This document shows positions 62,301-64,000 of a stretch of 64,000 nucleotides of DNA, one piece after another. The notes beneath the pieces were generated by a model. That model ran no database searches, had not been told where the DNA came from, and worked only from the letters and a program-made list of their open reading frames with translations. The stretch covers positions 32,558 to 96,557 of the forward strand of contig SEFZ01000016.1 in NCBI GenBank assembly GCA_004173185.1, read 5' to 3'. Every line of letters starts with the position of its first letter. Within the stretch, counting starts at the first letter, position 1. The stretch is from Sphingomonadales bacterium. Lineage in GTDB: Bacteria > Pseudomonadota > Alphaproteobacteria > Sphingomonadales > Sphingomonadaceae. A program made the translations under genes and the position numbers.

Positions 62301-64000
62301 GGTCGCAACGGTGATCGTTACTGTGGCGGGAGCCGAAGCCCCACCCGGACCCGTCGCGGTGACCGTGAAGCTGTCCGCCCCGAAGTAGCCCGCCGTGGGC
62401 GTGTAGGTGACGACATTGCCCGCAATGCTGGTCGTGCCGTGCGCAGGCGCGGTGCCGATCGCGATGCTCGACGAGACGCCGGTGATCGAAGCGGTCAGGT
62501 CGATGGCCGTGCCGCTGCTGTTATAGGCAACCGCAGCCGAGCGGTTTGCAACAACCGGTGCGGCCGGGTTTGCGACCGTCAGCGTCACGGTCGCAGGCGT
62601 CGAGGTGCCACCCGGACCCGTCGCGGTGACCGTGAAGCTGTCGGCACCGAAGTAGCCCGCCGTGGGCGTGTAGGTGACGACATTGCCCGCGATGCTGGTC
62701 GTACCGTGCGCAGGCGCGGTGCCGATCGCGATGCTCGACGAGACGCCAGTGATGGAAGCGGTCAGGTCGATCGCCGTGCCGGTGCTGTTGTACGGAACTG
62801 TGGCGTTGGCGTTGGCAACAACCGGCGCGGCCGGGGTCGCAACGGTCAGCGTCACGGTCGCAGGCGTCGAGGTGCCGCCGGGGCCCGTCGCGGTGTAGGT
62901 GAAGCTGTCTGCCCCGAAGTAGCCGGTGGTCGGCGTGTAGGTGACGACTTCACCCGCAACGCTGGTCGTGCCGTGCGCCGGAGCCGTGCCGATTGCGATG
63001 CTCGTGCGCACCCCGGTGATGGAAGCGGTCAGGTCGATGGCCGTGCCCGCGCTGTTATAGGCAACCGCAGACGCGTTGTTCGCGACGATCGGCGCAGGCG
63101 GGACCGCGACCGTGAGCGTCACGGTGGCGGTGTTCGACACCCCACCCGGACCGGTCGCGGTGTAGGTGAAGCTGTCCGCCCCGAAGTAGCCGGCGGTTGG
63201 TGTGTAGGTGACGACTTCGCCAGCGATGCTGGTGGTACCGTGGGCCGGTGCCGTGCCGATCGCGATGCTCGACGAGACACCTGTGATGGAAGCGGTTAGG
63301 TCGATCGCCGTGCCGGTGCTGTTGTAAGGCACCGCAGCCGAGCGGTTCGCGACGACCGGCGCGGCCGGGGTCGCAACGGTGATCGTTACGGTGGCGGGAG
63401 CCGAAGCCCCACCCGGCCCCGTCGCGGTGACCGTGAAGCTGTCTGCCCCGAAATAGCCAGCCGTGGGCGTGTAGGTGACGACATTGCCCGCGATGCTGGT
63501 CGTGCCATGTGCGGGCGCGGTGCCGATCGCGATGCTCGACGAGACGCCGGTGATCGAAGCAGTCAGATCGATCGTCGTGCCGCTGCTGTTATACGGAACT
63601 GTGGCGTTGGCGTTGGCAACAACCGGTGCGGCCGGGGTAGAAACCGTCAGCGTCACGGTGGCAGGCGCCGACGTGCCGCCGGGTCCCGTCGCGGTGTAGG
63701 TGAAGCTGTCTGCCCCGAAATAACCCGCCGTTGGCGTGTAGGTGACCACATCGCCCGCAATCGCGGTGGTGCCGTGCGCAGGCGCGGTGCCGATCGCGAT
63801 GCTGGTATGCGCGCCGCCGGTGATCGACGGTGCGAGATCGATGGCCGTGCCCGCGCTGTTATACGCAACGACGACGCCCGGCTTGTTGGCCGCAATCGGC
63901 GGATCGAGGAACGTGAAGTTCACGGCGCCAATGCTGGTCTGGCCGTTGACCGCCACGGTCACTGCGACCGCGCCCGAGCCCGTCGCCGGAGCGGTGACGG
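56385..64000 (-). CDS. giant type Va autotransporter adhesin, 3' part (5' end beyond window)
   Basis: The minus-strand frame is open from the window edge (about 63998) to 56385, over 2,530 codons, with no start seen, so the signal peptide lies outside. Order of parts: a short N-terminal piece; 21 near-identical Ig-like repeats of about 89 residues (each with 'AYNSTGTAIDL', 'IGTAPAHGTTSIAG', 'VVTYTPTAGYFGADSF', 'TATGPGG'); two diverged repeats (about 57,650-58,270); a linker with 'SQVSNFMRRTEQLHGGGGRS'; and a C-terminal autotransporter beta-barrel of about 270 residues ('AIWSGGAIDIGTRDA', 'GLGGGYGNDVSHIGG', ending in 'LRVQISKEF' with the terminal Phe). The repeats resemble Big/cadherin-like domains of cell-surface adhesins. 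It probably anchors cells to surfaces or to the EPS. Confidence 0.9.
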   Translation of the reverse strand, partial: VTAPATGSGAVAVTVAVNGQTSIGAVNFTFLDPPIAANKPGVVVAYNSAGTAIDLAPSITGGAHTSIAIGTAPAHGTTAIAGDVVTYTPTAGYFGADSFTYTATGPGGTSAPATVTLTVSTPAAPVVANANATVPYNSSGTTIDLTASITGVSSSIAIGTAPAHGTTSIAGNVVTYTPTAGYFGADSFTVTATGPGGASAPATVTITVATPAAPVVANRSAAVPYNSTGTAIDLTASITGVSSSIAIGTAPAHGTTSIAGEVVTYTPTAGYFGADSFTYTATGPGGVSNTATVTLTVAVPPAPIVANNASAVAYNSAGTAIDLTASITGVRTSIAIGTAPAHGTTSVAGEVVTYTPTTGYFGADSFTYTATGPGGTSTPATVTLTVATPAAPVVANANATVPYNSTGTAIDLTASITGVSSSIAIGTAPAHGTTSIAGNVVTYTPTAGYFGADSFTVTATGPGGTSTPATVTLTVANPAAPVVANRSAAVAYNSSGTAIDLTASITGVSSSIAIGTAPAHGTTSIAGNVVTYTPTAGYFGADSFTVTATGPGGASAPATVTITVATPAAPVVANRSAAVAYNSSGTAIDLTASITGVSSSIAIGTAPAHGTTSIAGNVVTYTPTAGYFGADSFTVTATGPGGTSAPATVTITVATPAAPVVANRSAAVPYNSTGTTIDLTASITGVSSSIAIGTAPAHGTTSIAGNVVTYTPTAGYFGADSFTFTATGPGGTSTPATVSLTVATPAAPVVANRSAAVAYNSTGTAIDLGTSITGVRTSIAIGTAPAHGTTSIAGEIVTYTPTAGYFGADSFNYTATGPGGVSNTATVTLTVAVPPAPVAVNRSAAVAYNSTGTAIDLTSSITGVRTSIAIGTAPAHGTTSVAGEVVTYTPTTGYFGTDSFTYTATGPGGVSNTATVTLTVAVPPAPVVANNAAPVPYNSTGTAIDLTSSVTGVRTSISIGTAPAHGTTSIAGEVVTYTPTAGYYGTDSFTYTATGPGGVSNTATVTLTIAVPPAPVATNRSAAVAYNSTGTAIDLGTSITGVRTSIAIGTAPAHGTTSIAGEVVTYTPTTGYYGVDSFTYTATGPGGVSNTATVTLTVAVPPAPVVANNAAAVPYNSTGTAIDLTSSITGVRTGIAIGTTPAHGMTSITGEVVTYTPTTGYFGADSFTYTATGPGGVSNTATVTLTVAVPPAPVVANNAAAVSYNSTGTAIDLGTSITGVRTSIGIGTAPAHGTTSIAGEVVTYTPTTGYFGTDSFTYTATGPGGVSNTATVTLTVAVPPAPVAANRSAAVVYNSTGTAIDLTSSVTGVRTSISIGTAPAHGTTSIAGEVVTYTPTAGYFGADSFTYTATGPGGISNTATVTLTVAVPPAPVAVNRSAAVAYNSTGTAIDLGTSITGVRTSIAVGTAPAHGTTSIAGEVVTYTPTTGYFGTDSFTYTATGPGGVSNVATVTLTVATPAAPVAANRSGVAVPFNSTGTAIDLTSSVTGVYTSIAVATAPAHGITAIAGSVVTYTPTAGYFGTDSFTYTATGPGGVSNTATVTLTVATPAAPVAANRAAPVAYNSAGTAIDLTASITGVSSSIAIGTAPAHGSASVAGNIVTYIPTPGYYGADSFTYTATGPGGVSNTATVTLTVATPAAPVAANRAAPVAYNSAGTAIDLTASITGVSSSIAIGTAPAHGTTSIAGNVVTYTPTTGYFGADSFTYTATGPGGVSNVATVTLTVATPAAPVAANRSGVAVPFNSTGTTIDLTSSVTGVYTSITVATAPAHGITAIAGSVVTYTPTTGYYGVDSFTYTATGPGGVSNTATVTLTVATPAAPVAANRAAPVAYNSAGTAIDLTASITGVSSSIAIGTAPAHGTASVAGNIVTYIPTTGYFGADSFTYTATGPGGVSNVATVTLTVATPPPPAALPGTGAVAGSSSINANSSVDIDLSGLVTGEYDSISIENQPAHGTVTLRVLGNAPSGGRQAALAIGRTVATYRPATGFVGVDTFTFYATGPGGRSAAAAVQVTVVGSVPVALPKTAATGDGQTVSVELTTGATEGPFTGAAVVSIAPANSATTRIVDSGTGVARTFRLEVTPNARFSGNVTVGYTLTNAYGTSAPAIVTVAVTARPNPTADPNVVGVSDAQAETTRRFARSQVSNFMRRTEQLHGGGGRSATMGVTLNSRDGHGFVRQSPAFDAYALEITERMRPLAEDPMMAQAANMRDPRASRADMLGSGSMTGITTAVSGTTRRNGGVAALDRPVLSEDSEGEGSGERRIGTIAIWSGGAIDIGTRDATTRSTKITATTSGLSAGADFKLSDGVIVGLGGGYGNDVSHIGGSAARVRGTSSLFAAYASVSPGDAAFIDGMVGFGDLSFSTRRAVTTLNVNALGSRDGNYTVGALAAGIDKQSAALRWSVYGRGEFMNAKLGAYAETGAGRMNLRFDERDVRSLTGTLGARIEFTGDAGFAKVTPRVRAEWNHEFADADAQLLDYADIPGVALFSLATQGWSRDQLQLTAGARFAFQRRWSFDIEAGFRGGSSEKAGTLRVQISKEF
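58280..63890 (-). repeat. 21 tandem repeats of about 267 bp coding for Ig-like domains
   Basis: The unit is 89 codons (267 bp); copies carrying 'RSGVAVPFNS' are 90 codons (270 bp). The copies fall into three blocks by their linkers. The distal block (about units 1-8, higher coordinates) has linkers of the '(T/A)S(A/T)PATVT-TVATPAA' kind, with occasional VSNTATVTLTVAVPPA units. The middle block (9-16) has 'VSNTATVTLTVAVPPA'. The membrane-proximal block (17-21) has 'VSN(T/V)ATVTLTVATPAA'. Such blocks point to recent duplication and gene conversion. Copy number is prone to change and to assembly error. Confidence 0.92.

Noticed and set aside
58428..63299. Long plus-strand ORFs (543 and 642 codons) opposite the adhesin repeats
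   Set aside because: They repeat with the 267-bp period, are extremely Arg/Gly/Asp-rich and arise because the repeated antisense frame lacks stops. No ribosome sites or known motifs.
58280..63890. Tandem repeats considered as a CRISPR array
   Set aside because: The period is 267 bp, there are no short repeats with unique spacers, and the array is one open coding frame.

Overview
The window reads as chromosome of a GC-rich alphaproteobacterium, most likely a sphingomonad. The inference rests on the cysD-cysNC arrangement, the HWE-type sensor kinase, the paired c-di-GMP proteins and the style of the exopolysaccharide (EPS) locus. No rRNA, tRNA or CRISPR was seen. All calls come from reading the sequence; no database was searched.

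Layout. 1-1785 (minus): the end of a type IV secretion operon (virB2-virB3-virB4, the last cut by the window edge). 1936-5121 (minus): two right-handed beta-helix proteins separated by an AT-richer stretch with a 12-base homopolymer. 5205-11302 (plus): sugar-nucleotide and glycosyl/methyl transfer genes (GDP-fucose synthase, GDP-mannose 3,5-epimerase-like, two GT4 glycosyltransferases, FkbM and class I methyltransferases). 11303-11967: transposase debris. 11964-21338 (minus): Wzx/Wzy-type EPS assembly and export genes (polymerase, flippase, SDR epimerase, TPR-like anchor protein, Wzc, Wza, O-antigen-ligase-like). 21556-22485: rpsU and an FKBP. 22670-25962 (minus): sulfatase-like membrane protein, a tiny membrane protein, and a kinase-like plus methyltransferase fusion. 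26188-28199: OmpR/EnvZ-type pair. 28196-30451: lipoprotein, MHS-family transporter, small membrane ORF. 30476-34820 (minus): EAL protein, TPR hybrid kinase, response regulator. 34949-35154: an independent small-ORF and structured-RNA unit. 35255-40134: ugd, a polyprenyl-phosphate sugar transferase, rmlB, rmlA. 40310-44216: amino-sugar/muropeptide recycling operon (kinase, murQ, SIS deaminase, nagA). 44264-47828: sulfate activation (cysD, cysNC, cysQ). 47941-49062: a membrane protein fused to a SET domain. 49099-52874 (minus): CHASE4 kinase and receiver-GGDEF-EAL protein. 52940-56265: small ORF, PAS/HWE kinase, response regulator, secreted protein. 56385-64000 (minus): 3' part of a giant autotransporter with 21 near-identical repeats of about 267 bp.

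Together the window looks like a surface and biofilm region. Nucleotide sugars (GDP-L-fucose, a GDP-mannose epimer, dTDP- and UDP-sugars) feed an initiating transferase, glycosyltransferases, flippase, polymerase and the Wza/Wzc exporter. Two c-di-GMP proteins and several two-component systems lie between the EPS modules and a large adhesin. The most unusual items are the 34.9-35.15 kb small-ORF/RNA unit, the membrane-SET fusion, and the sulfatase / mini-membrane-protein / kinase-methyltransferase trio.
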